Shown piece after piece: positions 15,401 through 27,300 of a DNA stretch of 64,000 nt. The notes under the pieces are model-generated. The model saw only the letters and a list, made by a program, of their open reading frames with translations. It was not told the DNA's origin and made no database searches. This DNA is from Hypoxylon rubiginosum (lineage: Eukaryota; Ascomycota; Sordariomycetes; Xylariales; Hypoxylaceae): NCBI GenBank assembly GCA_902806565.1, contig CADCXA010000032.1, positions 1 to 64,000 of the forward strand. Direction: 5' to 3'. Within the stretch, counting starts at the first letter, position 1, and each line of letters opens with the position of its first letter. A program made the translations under genes and the position numbers.

Positions 15401-16855
15401 ATAATTAATATATTTTATATATATTATATTTAAATATTTTAACTTTAATATTTAAAATAAAATATTTATATAAATTTTAATAATAAATATTATTTCTTTA
15501 TTATTAATAGTTAAATTATTATATTAAAGTTATTTATAAATATAAAATTTTAACGTTTTTATTAAGAATATATAAAAACTAATATAATAATATATATTAT
15601 ATTATATTTAAAATTATATATTAATATTATATATTATATAATAATTAATACTTTTATTTTATTATAATTATAAATTTATTAATTTTTACTTTAATAAAAT
15701 TTATATTTTTCGTTTAAATTAATAGTTATAAATTAATAAAAAAAATAAAATAATAATTAAATTAATTAAAATAATTTATTTTTAACGTAATAGAAATTAT
15801 AATATTTTAATTTAACTTTATTATAATAAACTTTTATTTAATATTAACTTTTATTTAATTATAATAAATTATAATAGTTTTTTTTATTTAATAAACATTA
15901 TATATATATATATATATATAATATTATATTTAAAATTTAAATATTTAAAAATTTAAAAATTAATTATTTAAACGTTTAATATATTTAAATTTATAAAATT
16001 TATTCTATTATATTTTTTTTTATAAAAGTTTATTATTTACATAAAAAATAAAATATTAATTATATATTTATTTATATATACTTTATAAAAAAACTTTAAA
16101 AATTAATTAAAAAAAAAACTTAAAATATATATTATAAAAATATAATTATAATATATTAATATATTATAATTATTATTTTATAACTTATAAATTAAAAAAT
16201 TAAAAAGTTTAAAAAAAAGAAAAATATTTTAAAGGTTTTTTTTTTAAAAAATCTTTTTTTTTTTAAGTTTTAAGTTATAAAATTATATAATATTATTTTA
16301 ACTTGTATTTTATATATTAATAAATTTATATAGTTAATTATTAAATTATATTTAATAAAATATATTATAATCTTTTATATTTATAATTATAATATTTATA
16401 AAAATTATATTTATTATAAAGTTTATTTTATTAAAATTAAATTCTTTTTTATATATTATATTATATAATTATATTATTTATAAATATAAATTAGTTTTAA
16501 AACATATTAAACTGTATAAAAAACTTTTAAATAATTAATTTTATAATTGAAAAATATTTAAAATAATAGTTATAATTTAATAAAATTTAATATTTAATAT
16601 TTTTAAATTTCTTATTAAGTTTTAAATATTATAAAATTAAAGAATAAATATTTATAAATTATAATAAAATATAATTTTAATATTATATAATTAAAATAAT
16701 ATTATAATTAATAATAAATATAAAATATATATTAATATTATATTAATAAAATATATATAAATATAAATTAAAATAAATATAAAAATAATTATTATATTTA
16801 ATTATAATTAAAATTATAATAAACATATAAAATTATAAATATAATTAATAAATAT

Positions 16856-18220
16856 AATTTAAAATAAATTATATTAATATTATATATAATAAAAATAATA
16901 TATAAAATAAAATTATTTTAATATAAATATTTAAATAAATTTTATAATAAATTTAAATTATATATAATTTATAATATTATATAATATTATAAACGGTTTT
17001 AATATTTAAATTTTATTATAACTTTTTATTAAAAAAATAAAAAATAAAAATAAATTAATAAAACTTAATTAAATATTAAAAATAATAAGCGGGGAAATAT
17101 ATATAAAAATAATTATATATAAGTTATTTATAAATAATTATATTTTTAATATTTCTTTATAATAATAATAAATTATATTAAATTAAAATTATATAAAATA
17201 AATAATTAATTAATTAATTAATTAATTAAATATATAATATTAAAATTTAAATAAGTTTTAAATATTTTTCTTTAATTAAATTTTTATATTAATTTATTAT
17301 ATTTTTTTTATATAATTAGTATTTAATTGATTTAATATTATTTTAAAGTTTATTTTAATAGGTTTAATATTAAAAACTTTTTTTAAATTTAAACTTAAAA
17401 TATAAATTATATAAATATTTTAAATATTTAAAACTTTTATAATATATATTTTAGTAATTAAAAGTTTATAAATTTTAATTAATTAATATTTTATAATTAT
17501 TAAATATTATATATAATTAATAATATTATATATAAATTAATTAATAAATATTATAAATAATTTTATTTATAAATATTTTTAATATAATAAAAAGAATAAT
17601 AAAAAATAATAAAAAACTTTTAAAACTTATAATATTTATTTTAATTAATATTATAATAATTAAAATATTATATTAAATTAATAATAATAATAAAAAAATT
17701 AATAATATTAAAATATATATAAAAGTAATAATTATATTTAATTATAAATTAATTATATTATAAAAAAAATAAAATTTTAAATAAAATTATATAATTAAAA
17801 TAATTATAAAAATAAAAATAAATATTATAAATAAAATAAAAGTTATTTAATTTAAATATAAATATATAATATAAAGTTTGAATTTTATAATTATATATAA
17901 TATTTATAATTTTATATATTTTCTTTTATATAATAACTTTATTTATATTATTATTTAAATTATAATTAAATTTTAAAATATAAAATATAATTTATAAATT
18001 TAATTTAAAATAAATTATATTAATATTATATATAATTTGTTATATATATTATAATATATATTTAATTTCTTATATATTAAATATAATAAAATATAATTTT
18101 TATATTATATAATTAAAAGTAATTTTAAATAGTAATAAATATAAAAATATATTAAAAATATATTAGTTAATATAAATATTTTAATAAATTATATAATATT
18201 ATAAACGATTTTAATATTTA
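16856..18220 (+). repeat. Dispersed direct-repeat segments
   Basis: A string of about 35 bp at 16,856-16,890 recurs at 18,002-18,036. A second shared string around ATTATAAACG occurs near 16,985 and 18,190. The spacing between the two differs by about 60 bp, so one copy carries an insertion or deletion. They may be fragments of one repeat family. Confidence 0.35.
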
Positions 18221-19149
18221 ATAATTAAATTTATTATTAAAGAAATTAAATATATATAAAAATAAAAATACTATTAAGTTATTTATTATAATTAATTTTA
18301 TATATAATAAAAAATATTAAAAAATATAAACATATTAATTTATAATATATATATATATATATATATAATTTAAATTGTTTTTAAAATATTTAAATAATAT
18401 AATTAATTTTTAAATACATATTTTGAAATTTATTATTAATATTAATAATTTAAAAAAAACTTTTTAAATTTAAATAAAAAATAATATATAAATAAATACT
18501 TATAATTATTTATTAATTTTAAATATATTAATTAAATAAAAGTTTATTATTATTATAAAATATATAAATATATAAAAATTATAATATTATATTTATTTAT
18601 TAAACTTTTAATTTTTAATAAAATTAATTTATTTTAATATATAAAAAAACCTTTTTAAAAATAAATTAATAAAAAGAAGTTTAAATATAAAAAAATAAAT
18701 TATATTAAAAATTATAAAATTTAAATTTAAATTTAAATAATAAAATTATAAATATAAAAAAAATTAAAATATATTTAATAATATTAAAAATAATAATATT
18801 AAATATAAAATTAAAAATAATTAAATCTTTATAAATTATTTAATTTAAAAAATTAATTATTATTTAAATTATTTAAATTAATATTTTAATATTTTAATTT
18901 TAATTTATATGTTTTAAATTTTAAACTTTTATATTATTTAATATTAATAAATTATTAATAAATAAAATTAAAATTAAAACTTAATTAATAATTAATAATT
19001 AAAATAAAATAATATAAAATAATATTTTTAATAAATTAAATAAATAAATATTACTAGTTATATTAAAAATAAACTTATTATAAAAACAAATAAATTAATC
19101 TTTTTCTTATATTATTTTATATAAATAGCGAATATTATAAATATATTTT

Positions 19150-19288
19150 AAGGCTAGTAAAAAAGTGTTTTTAATTTCTAATATTTTAGCTAGGTGGCGA
19201 GAGTCAGGATTATAGCCTTTAGACCTATCCAAAGATTAGAATATCTTGCAATTCTTTGTTATACCGTCCTGAATCAGGGTAAGCGTTG
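19150..19288 (-). pseudogene. Decayed start of a further LysM repeat unit
   Basis: Immediately past the TAG of the LysM gene, and shifted by one frame, the minus strand still reads a linker of the GNGVATPTPTQ type followed by a Cys-Lys-Phe-like LysM start, then stop codons. Similarity is lost before the A/T content rises at about 19,190-19,140. It looks like the cut-off remainder of the same gene. Confidence 0.55.
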
Positions 19289-20578
19289 CTACACCGTTCC
19301 CGGGCTTTTGGAGGTGGGCGTGTGGCCGATGATGGATATGCAGACGTACTGCATTCGGGTTAGTACACATTATCGGAAAAGATGTATGGTGGTACGTTCA
19401 TAGACTTACCGCGTCAAGCCATAGTCCCGTGCAGGAGCTGCCTACGCTCGGATTCCACTCGACAAATTGCGCAAGAGATATCCCCGACTTGGAAGCGATC
19501 GAGGCGCAATAGTCGCCGGATGCTACGTAGTAGAAACTGTCGCAGTTGTTGACCATGCTAGGCTGCGTTGGCGTCGGCGTGGCGATGCCGTTGCCCACAG
19601 ACGTGGTGGTGGTGACCGAAGGGGTCGGCGTGGTGCCAATGACACCGACACAAGCATACTACGCAGATGTCAGCATCATCTATGAATGCCTATTGGTGTT
19701 ATTTCACAAACAGTTGAGCCCCAAAGACCAGAGCAGTCGGATTTTGCAGCAGGATTCCACTGGACGAACTGAGCGACGCTAATCGAGTAAAGCGCGGCGA
19801 TGGTAGCACATGTCTGGCCGTTGTCGACGAAGTGGAACTTATTGCAGTTGCTCACCATGCCGTCCTGAGTCGGCGTTGGAGTCGCAACCCCGTTTCCGGG
19901 CTGGGTGGATGTTGGAGAAGGGCCGGTGCCAAGGACGGAAACGCAGGCATACGCATCGGCCCACAGTCCGCCACAGGTCGATCCAGCGTTAGGATTCCAC
20001 TGTAGAAATTGGGCGAGGGTGATGCCGTGAGAGCTAGCGATGTTGGCGCAGCTATCTCCAGTTTTGACGTAATAAAACTCGTCGCAGTTGTCGACGATGT
20101 TGGGCTGAGTTGGGGTTGGAGTCTCTATCCCATTAGGCACCTTGGTTGTTGTTGTCGCCGGTGTAGATGTGGTGCTGGATGGCTTTGAAGTGGTGGTAGT
20201 AGTTGTGGTGATTGGCTCGAAAAAAGCTTCAACGCAATACGAATGCCCAACAAGGAGATTTCCACATCCAGCGGTGATGGAGGGGTTCTGATAATGGCGT
20301 TAGCATTATTGTCCACATATTGAAGCACAACATATATGGGATCATCTCACCCATCTTCGGAAGGTGTCCAAGGTGATTAGATTATCCGAGAGCAACGAAG
20401 TACAAGAAACGGTGGTAGTTAAATCTACCCACCACGTGCAATAGCTTGTGGTATTTGGATCATAACTCAAGGATGGCGTTAACCCATCACGAGCAATGTG
20501 AGCAAATGCGGCTCCAAAGGCGATATTGACAATGTTGCTGATGAGCAAGACGGAACTCAAACGGATGGATTGAATCAT
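19289..20578 (-). CDS. Secreted multi-LysM protein (LysM effector type), eroded 3' end
   Basis: Four exons, all phase 0: 20,578-20,351, 20,287-19,712, 19,658-19,410 and 19,348-19,289 (370 aa). The introns (63, 53 and 61 bp) have CTAAC or CTGAC branch sites and CAG/TAG acceptors. A signal peptide covers about residues 1-22. Four LysM modules follow, each with a WNP-type core and conserved Cys; the first spans intron 1. They are joined by Thr/Pro linkers repeating TPTPTQ. LysM modules bind chitin, and secreted fungal LysM proteins usually mask hyphal or released chitin from host or competitor chitinases. Introns 2 and 3 sit at the same place in modules 3 and 4, just before the Tyr-x-Cys end, while module 2 lacks one, which fits repeat duplication. 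After the stop, another linker and module start can be seen out of frame before the AT block, so the original protein was probably longer. Confidence 0.85.
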
Positions 20579-21473
20579 GGTGAAATATCTACGACCAAGA
20601 TTTTTCAGGTTGCGTCAACTTGTCCCTAGTGCTGCCACAAATATTTTCCCATATGGGCTCGATTGCTTCATTTATGTTGTGACGTTGTGACTACCTTCTA
20701 CGGAGTCGCGGTCCAGCCCATACTCGAGGTGTAGCCTCACTCCTTTTCACAAGTACCATCGGCTGATAGCTACCAGATCATGAAGTACCAGCCTCTATAA
20801 CAGATACAAGGCTGTATTTGCTTCTGTCATCAAATTTGAGGAAAAAGCAACACCATGTGTCTAAACTAGGAATGGGTCGGGTCGGAGTGGCCTTCGCGCA
20901 TTCGCTTAGCATTTGGATTTTTTTTTCTCGAGGCTAGGGTAACAAGCGGTAGAATTTAATGCTTCTACGAGGCACAGGTTGGGGTCGGGGTTACATACTA
21001 TGTACATGCTGACCATCGGCGCAATATCGAGAATTGGCAGAATTGACTTGGCGCCCCAGGGTTGAGTTCGTGACATATTCGAAGCGAGGTGTCTCCAAAA
21101 GTCTTGGCAAAGTCATTGTTAACGGCGGAATGATTTTACTCGTTGTGTTTAATGATACCTCCGTTCAGCTCACCATTGCCCTCGGTAACGAAATCAATCT
21201 AATACTTACATGTCAACAATATTCTAGGTGTATACGGCTTACCTATGAGGCAGTAGGTGCCTAGTAGTCACGTTTCCGTGCTTATAGTGATGCCGTTAGG
21301 TTTATGCCAGTGACTATACCAGTTGAATATGACGATTCTTTAACCTATATGTACTTTTATAGACGACTGGACGTCATACTCGGATATATCGAGGTATTTC
21401 GTGATTAAATAAGCATACTATGCTAGTTCCCCTTAGGCTACAGACAACTTCTAATCTAAACTAGCTCTAGTGA
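20579..21473. other. Intergenic region, probable LysM promoter
   Basis: About 895 bp of mixed composition between two minus-strand genes. It must hold the promoter of the LysM gene and the 3' UTR of its upstream neighbour. A 76-codon plus-strand frame at 21,034 has no recognisable features. I see no repeat or recognisable gene remnant. Confidence 0.5.
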
Positions 21474-22112
21474 CTACCATGTAGCGCCGACAGCAGTAGC
21501 ACCCGCAAATATGAAATCCTCAACACCCTCAGTTCGACCAATGATTCCATTCGAAGGCGGCGTTGGGCCGCTTGCTGTTGGCTCGCTCCCGGGGATAGTA
21601 GCGTTATTTCCAGGGTGCGCTGCTATATAGCATTCACCATGGGCGATAGTCTGATTCAGCCAAGCATGTTCAGAAAACCCAGGCTTTGACCACCCGACGG
21701 GACAGTCAGACGCGATGATGGAAATGGTTTCGCTCTTGGCTTGCCAGAATGAAGCCGCAGCGCTGCCATAGGACGAGTAGTCGGGAAGCACTGGTGACGG
21801 TGCAGCTGTGGTGAAGCCACACCAGGCCGAGGTCTCTGATATAGAGCAAGAGAGGGCGTCCAGGCCCGTGGCAGTGGCCAAACATGGTTCGAGTAGCTCG
21901 TCGCCATATGAGATGAGAGCATCTAGCAGAGAGCCCGTTGGCTTAGGCACATTAAAGTACTGTGTGATATTCTCTGTGACGCACTGCCAGGGATCGGGCG
22001 TCACTGCGGTGGCTATTGTGCTGGTCGACTCAGCTCTGGGCATTTCCGTGATTGTCATTGCCCACACGTTGGAGTGAAGCACGAGAAAAGTAAAGAGAAT
22101 TGCTCGCTTCAT
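21474..22112 (-). CDS. Small secreted Cys-containing protein, function unknown
   Basis: A single-exon 212-aa protein starting at the ATG at 22,112. Residues 1-18 form a signal peptide ending in VWA. The mature part has six Cys (motifs WQC, EPC, SC, AWC, DCP, GEC), N-glycosylation sites NIT, NQT and NAT, and a Ser/Thr/Pro/Gly-rich tail ending in a short hydrophobic stretch that could be a weak GPI signal. The arrangement PKPTGSLLDALISYGDEL, then AWCGF and later DCPVGW, recurs in a family of conserved ascomycete secreted proteins that I recall only as uncharacterised. It lies upstream of the LysM gene on the same strand, and divergent from the next gene across about 600 bp. Secretion is well supported; any role in interaction with hosts or microbes is inferred from context. 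Confidence 0.75.
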   Translation of the reverse strand: MKRAILFTFLVLHSNVWAMTITEMPRAESTSTIATAVTPDPWQCVTENITQYFNVPKPTGSLLDALISYGDELLEPCLATATGLDALSCSISETSAWCGFTTAAPSPVLPDYSSYGSAAASFWQAKSETISIIASDCPVGWSKPGFSEHAWLNQTIAHGECYIAAHPGNNATIPGSEPTASGPTPPSNGIIGRTEGVEDFIFAGATAVGATW

Positions 22113-22708
22113 AGTGATATTGCTATTGATATTGATATCGGGCTGTGGTGAAATAATGACTTTTTAAGGTTGCGAACATTGGTATCCTACGACTACCTAG
22201 GTAAAAGATGGAAAAAGTAAGGAGGTCGGGCACCTGCGCTCTTGGGTTACCTTATCAATGGATAAACATTAGACGAGCGTGATGAAAGATTTGAGATCGA
22301 GACTAGATATATCTAGACTACTAGCTATGGGGATAGAATAGATCCTCAAAAAAAGAGAGGGAACAGAAAAAGGGGTAGGGGGTACATAGTATCGAGTGAC
22401 TTAGATACACCGAAGTAAAGCGCCTTACAAGGTAATTACATAATACTTCATAATACTTACACCGGAGTTGCATTCACACTCACATATGCAGCAGCCCGCC
22501 AAGAAGAGGTAGAGATTGTGTGTAGGGTAACATCAATATACCAGGGCCGCCTTATTTTCAGCATTCCCCCTGCCCTCCTGCCCTCCCAGCCCCATCTGCC
22601 CGCGCCCCCTCTCGAATACTTCCCTTCCAAATCCTACTCCTAGATCTAATTTTACACTCTATCTCTATCAACAATCCACGACTCATCCGACTTTTGCTAT
22701 TTTCAAAG
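22113..22708. promoter_or_regulatory. Divergent intergenic region with CT-rich tract
   Basis: This is the shared upstream region of the divergent genes at 22,112 (-) and 22,709 (+). A pyrimidine-rich tract at about 22,565-22,660, rich in CCCTCC and CCCATC, lies just upstream of the plus-strand start. Such tracts are common near transcription starts of fungal housekeeping genes. A short duplication of TAATACTTCA occurs near 22,441. Confidence 0.5.
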
Positions 22709-23527
22709 ATGCCTAAACTTCACGAGGTCTGCTACCTGCGCAATGCGACCATTGCAGCTATCCGCGACTACTACACCTTCCTTTCTAGGTTGTATCTTGA
22801 CGAGGCTAGGGTCATAATACCACCAGAGGCAGGCTGGCCAGAAATCACTAGTGCTGACACAGAAGAGCTGGGCAAGACAGACGAGGTGGTAGCCTTACTT
22901 GCACATCTGCCTTACATATGTGCAGATGGAGACCATAACGACAAGGCTCACGGTGCCCCCGACTGCTTCTTTGCCGACTGGCGCTTTCTGATCCGGTCGC
23001 TCGTTCAAGGTGGAACTAATGCTGATGAGCTCAAGGTCATCACCGAAGGCGCCGAATTCTACGAAGATGCACCTCCCGACGTCATCGGTCTTACTGCTGG
23101 CGCCGATAACCCATTATTCGTGCTCGATACGAAGCTTGGTATTATACACTGGTATGAGTGTCCTGGCGAGATTAGGGACAATGCCCTGTACGAACCCATC
23201 GAAGACGATCCGTATGATTGGGCGCCGGAGAATGAAGCCGACTGGCGCAATGATGCTCCGGCCTGGGGTGTGACTGACTTCTTCGACCTTCTGAAGGAAC
23301 AATTTTGTGAGCTAAAGTTCATTCCCATCAACCAACACACCGTCATTAGCGTCTACACGCCACGTCAAAGTCGATCAGAAGGCATGATACCCATGTTGCA
23401 GAGCATTTATCGGGAGCATGGTTGGCCTAGCTTGGAGCATTATCGCAAGCAAGAGTGCTTAGCCGCTGTGCAGCAAGCATTGGAGGAGAGGTACCCTCAC
23501 GAAGCCGACTTTCGCCGGGGCCAATGA
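22709..23527 (+). CDS. Conserved-looking intracellular protein, function unknown; possibly SUKH-like
   Basis: 272 aa in one exon. The ATG at 22,709 is chosen because it has A at -3 and the five upstream in-frame codons begin only with TTG. There is no signal peptide or membrane segment. The protein is acidic and Trp/Tyr-rich. It has a helical-looking N-terminus, a middle part with FVLDTKLGIIHWYE followed by a run of acidic and Trp residues (DPYDWAPENEADW), then DFFDLLKEQF and a helical C-terminus ending in a charged tail. The order of beta-strand, acidic loop and DFF..LL helix loosely resembles SMI1/KNR4 (SUKH) folds. That is a visual impression, not a proven match. Composition is close to normal for the island. 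It lies between the secreted-protein gene and the chitinase. Confidence 0.7.
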   Translation: MPKLHEVCYLRNATIAAIRDYYTFLSRLYLDEARVIIPPEAGWPEITSADTEELGKTDEVVALLAHLPYICADGDHNDKAHGAPDCFFADWRFLIRSLVQGGTNADELKVITEGAEFYEDAPPDVIGLTAGADNPLFVLDTKLGIIHWYECPGEIRDNALYEPIEDDPYDWAPENEADWRNDAPAWGVTDFFDLLKEQFCELKFIPINQHTVISVYTPRQSRSEGMIPMLQSIYREHGWPSLEHYRKQECLAAVQQALEERYPHEADFRRGQ

Positions 23528-24342
23528 GCATCCGTTGTCTCTGGCAGAGACGGGACCGAATATAATTATTAGACCGCTCGCGCCCTCTATTTTGATTATT
23601 ATCAGGCATTTGTAGATGCAATCAGCCTTGGCGCATCATCTTTCGAGTGCACTCACAGACTCCTACGTGATATTACTCCTACGTGATATTGCAGTACCCC
23701 TCATGAGGCTGAAAAAAAGGCAAGTCAAAGGCAGGGACCCGGATCCTTCAAGCCTGTGGCGGTGTGTTAATAACAAAAATGCCAATACCAAGACATTCAG
23801 GACATTCTAGATCCCCCCCCGCCTTCACCGATAATATGGCAGGTGTCTACCCGAACATCCAACACCTCACGACGGCAGATGCTTGATTGGAACCCTGCGC
23901 ATAGGGCCACCATAATCAGGTATTTGCCAGAATAAGGCTCTAAATGCGGCTTGCCTACTAGAGACTATCATAGGGCTCATCTTTACGGCCATGAGCGGGT
24001 CCACTCCAAGATCAAGGATTGGTCTTCATACGACGCAGGAACTGTCGGCGAGGCTTCGGTCTCGCAGATGAATATGCCGAACGCAGACTTCCAGCATGTA
24101 CTGTGTCATCTCGAGGTACATCTAAACGTTGTACCTGCTTCCTTCGTCTTGGCAGCGAGGAAGGGGCTAGTGTATCCATCACGCCGCCCACGATGGGTTT
24201 CCATTCTCAATCGCGTCCCTTTCGGATGATCAAGCAGCCTTCTCCTAACCTATATCTCTACCCTAACGAATTTTGAAAAACATGCAAGGTAGCCCACTAT
24301 ACTCTGACAACATCCTCGACTCTTTTGTTAGTGAACCTCACC
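23528..24342. other. Intergenic region upstream of the chitinase
   Basis: About 815 bp. It contains an exact 16-bp tandem duplication at 23,659-23,690 (ACTCCTACGTGATATT twice) and a C run near 23,812-23,822. Plus-strand frames of 64-92 codons are present but have no ATG context or motifs to support them. The promoter of the chitinase should be in the last few hundred bases; CTATATCTCTACC at about 24,250 is a weak TATA-like candidate. Confidence 0.5.
23659..23690 (+). repeat. Exact 16-bp tandem duplication
   Basis: ACTCCTACGTGATATT occurs twice without a gap. It may be replication slippage. The TACGTGA core could by chance look like a bZIP site. Confidence 0.7.
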
Positions 24343-27300
24343 ATGCGGTTCAATATTTGGGCTCTCAAGGCGTGCCTGCTTCTTGGATGGCGAACTGTAC
24401 ACGCTGCTGTTGACCTAGAAGGTGCTCAAGTCGTGGAACCAGTAACTGGAGATGACCCTTCGCCTATCGCAGACCCTGTTACCTATCAGCCAGACCAGCA
24501 CGATTGTCCTCTTCCATGTACCGACTACTCAAACGTGCACAAGTGGACGCCATACTTCTCTGCTGATCGTCTCCAGAGATGCGAATTGCCCATGCTGCTT
24601 CAATTTTCAGTTGCGCAGGCTCTCGATGACCCTCAAACCAGCAATCTCATTCGCAGCTGTACACTGGGAGTCAATACATTGTCTACCGACAGAACAATCA
24701 TCAATGCTACTTTCGTGGAGATCGATAACCCAAAGAAATCTGATAATCTCTTTGAGAATAGTCTTGATGTTGCCCCTGCGTGCGCTTTCGACGGCACAAA
24801 AGTAGATGGCAAGTTGTCATTCAGCACGAGCAGCGGTGGAGGTGCGGGAGACCGCGGCGACATCGCTAGTCTTCTCACCGGTATCCAAGACTTCTTCGGC
24901 ACTAAGGATAACTGTGATGAGAAATTCCTGTTTGCCTACCACAAGAAATCAGTTGCCAGTGTGTACATTGGTGCTGGTTTAGGTAAACCAACTGTGGCAT
25001 CTGCGGTTAAGGCCCTAACAGGCCGCCTACAGACTGATGACGCGATAGCCAATCGCACTGTGGCCCAGATCTGCAGTGAGGGAAACAAGCCGGAGACTAT
25101 CTTTGGGATTTCAATTGATGGTACGTCTCGAAATACCCCGTACGATTTTGATAGTGTTAACTTTTGTAGTAAGTTGAAGGGCGTGACCTCAAGAATGATT
25201 ACGATATTAAGCTGGAACTAGAGAAACTGACATAATCAAAATCACCAGACTACTGGAAACCTCGTTGCGGTTCAGAAGGCAGTCTTGGATTGGAGTCAAG
25301 GAAATTGCGCCGTCAACGATGACCTCGTCTCGAGTCAGGACGCTTTGAGCATTGACTTCTTTGATATCGTCGGAGCACCCATAGCAGATAACAGCACCGT
25401 TGGCAATACCAACAGTTCGGAACCGTCCCGCTTCAAAGTAAGAGATGGCAAAATTACGAGAAGCGCCATCCTAAACGGGCGCGCGACCTGCAATTATATC
25501 CAAGTCCAAGCAGGCGATAGCTGTGCCTCACTTGCATCCAAATGTGGCATCAAGGGTGCAGACTTTACCCAGTACAACCCGAAAGCCGACCTCTGCTCGA
25601 CTCTCCAACCCAACGACTATGTGTGCTGCTCTGCCGGCGATCCATACACGCCACCCAAACCCCCGGCACCATCACCAAACGCAGACGGTACATGCGCGTC
25701 ATACATCATCAAGAACGGAGACACGTGCGCGTCAATAGCTCTGAAGTATGGCCTCACAGTAGAAGACATAGAGGGATTCAATGGAGGGAAAACGTGGGCC
25801 TGGACTGACTGTAAGAACATCCTGGTTGAGTACAATATGTGTCTCAGCAAGGGATCACCACCTCTGCCACCGCCACAACAAGGAGCGGAATGCGGCCCTC
25901 TTGTCCCCGGCACGCAACAGCCTACCGACGAATCAGTTTCCATAGCGGACCTGAACCCTTGCCCACTCAAAGCATGTTGCAGCAATTGGGGCTTCTGTGG
26001 CCCGTTCCCGGCGCACTGCGACATACACGCCCCAGAAGGTGGTGGTCCCGGCAGTAAGCTGCCAGGCTTTGACAGCACATGCGTGTCCAGCTGCGGGAAC
26101 GAGATCAAGCAAAACTCGGGGCCACCCTCAGCCTTTCAGCGAATCGGATACTTCGAGTCGTGGAACTTTAATCGCGATTGCTTGTGGTTGAAGGCCGAGA
26201 ATGCCAATACGGATGGAAGTTACACACATATGCATTGGGGTTTCGCCGAGATTGACCCCAATACCTGGACGCCGGTTCTCAAAGACCCTTACAAGCAGTG
26301 GGATGCTTTCAAGAAGCTGGAAAACATGAAGCGGATCGTCTCCTTTGGTGGTTGGGCATATTCAACCGAACCCGCCACGTATAATATCATTCGCTCGGCC
26401 ATCATCAACAATCGGGAGACTTTCGCCACCAATCTTGCAAAATTCGTGTCAGACGAAGGGATCGATGGTATTGATATCGACTGGGAGTATCCGGGCGTAA
26501 GTATTGTCCTTGGTCTTTTGCATCTCATTAGTTCGCATGTGATCAGCTAATTATGGGAAACAGGCTCCAGATATCCTCGTTGATGGCCAGCCTATCGGTC
26601 AACCAGGAGACGGCGTAGCCTATCTTAGGTTCTTGACGACTCTCAAGTCCAAATTAGGGGATAAGTCAGTTTCGATCGCAGCGCCTGCATCTTACTGGTA
26701 TTTGAAGGCATTCCCCATCGATAGAATCGCTGCCGTGATTGATTACATCGTATACATGACCTACGACCTGCACGGCCAGTGGGATTATGGCAATGTCAAC
26801 GCATTCGACTCATGCCCTTCAGGCAAATGCATTAGGAGTCATGGTAGGTTAAGTCTAACGGCGGCCATATCCTTCATCGCTAACTAGGTCATTCAGTTAA
26901 TTTGACGGAAACGCGTAACTCGTTATCAATTAGTATGTTTCGTTCTCATTCACCTTGCTCTGCCATATTGACCTCTCCCTTTAGTCACCAAAGCCGGCGT
27001 GTCAAATAATAAAATCTTTGTGGGGGAATCTAGCTACGGAAGATCTTTTCACATGGCCGTTGATGGTTGCTGGGGGCCTAATTGTGACTTCACCGGCACA
27101 AGGACCCAATCGGATGCGGAGCCGGGCAGATGCACTAAGACAGGAGGCTACATTGCCAATGCCGAGATCAACGAGCTTATCAGGACTGGAAGCGTTCAGC
27201 AGCAGCACGACGACGACTCCAATACCGATGTCCTCCTCTACAAAGGTTTGTTCTCTCCTCGCCTCGCCTTCTTCGTCTTGTAATAGTAGTAGTGATGCTG

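Larger units (their letters stand above)
11955..19140. other. AT-rich, RIP-like block without genes
   Basis: Again nearly pure A/T with no usable open frame. It contains a 229-bp palindrome (12,194-12,422), simple repeats such as a TTA run at 14,961-14,984, a TA run at 15,899-15,920, a TTAA run near 17,204-17,230 and an AT run at 18,345-18,366, and some shared segments near 16,856 and 18,002. I could not delimit any further element. The block ends where G/C content rises at about 19,140-19,190. Confidence 0.8.

Noticed and set aside
1..19140. Mitochondrial DNA
   Set aside because: The AT content might suggest it, but there are no tRNAs, rRNAs or mitochondrial genes, and LTR pairs with transition-type differences point to RIP of nuclear repeats.
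19467..19992. Plus-strand frames of 60-78 codons
   Set aside because: They lie opposite the LysM exons and have no features of their own.
21034..21264. 76-codon plus-strand frame
   Set aside because: No signal peptide, motif or convincing start context; probably chance in the intergenic region.
22694..22708. Upstream start for the 272-aa protein
   Set aside because: The five upstream codons begin with TTG; the first ATG, at 22,709, has good context.
23951..24276. Overlapping plus-strand frames before the chitinase
   Set aside because: Two frames of similar length overlap and neither has motifs; the region is better read as promoter.
25617..26108. 163-codon minus-strand frame
   Set aside because: Antisense to the LysM/CBM18 part of the chitinase, which has a clear domain structure in the sense frame.
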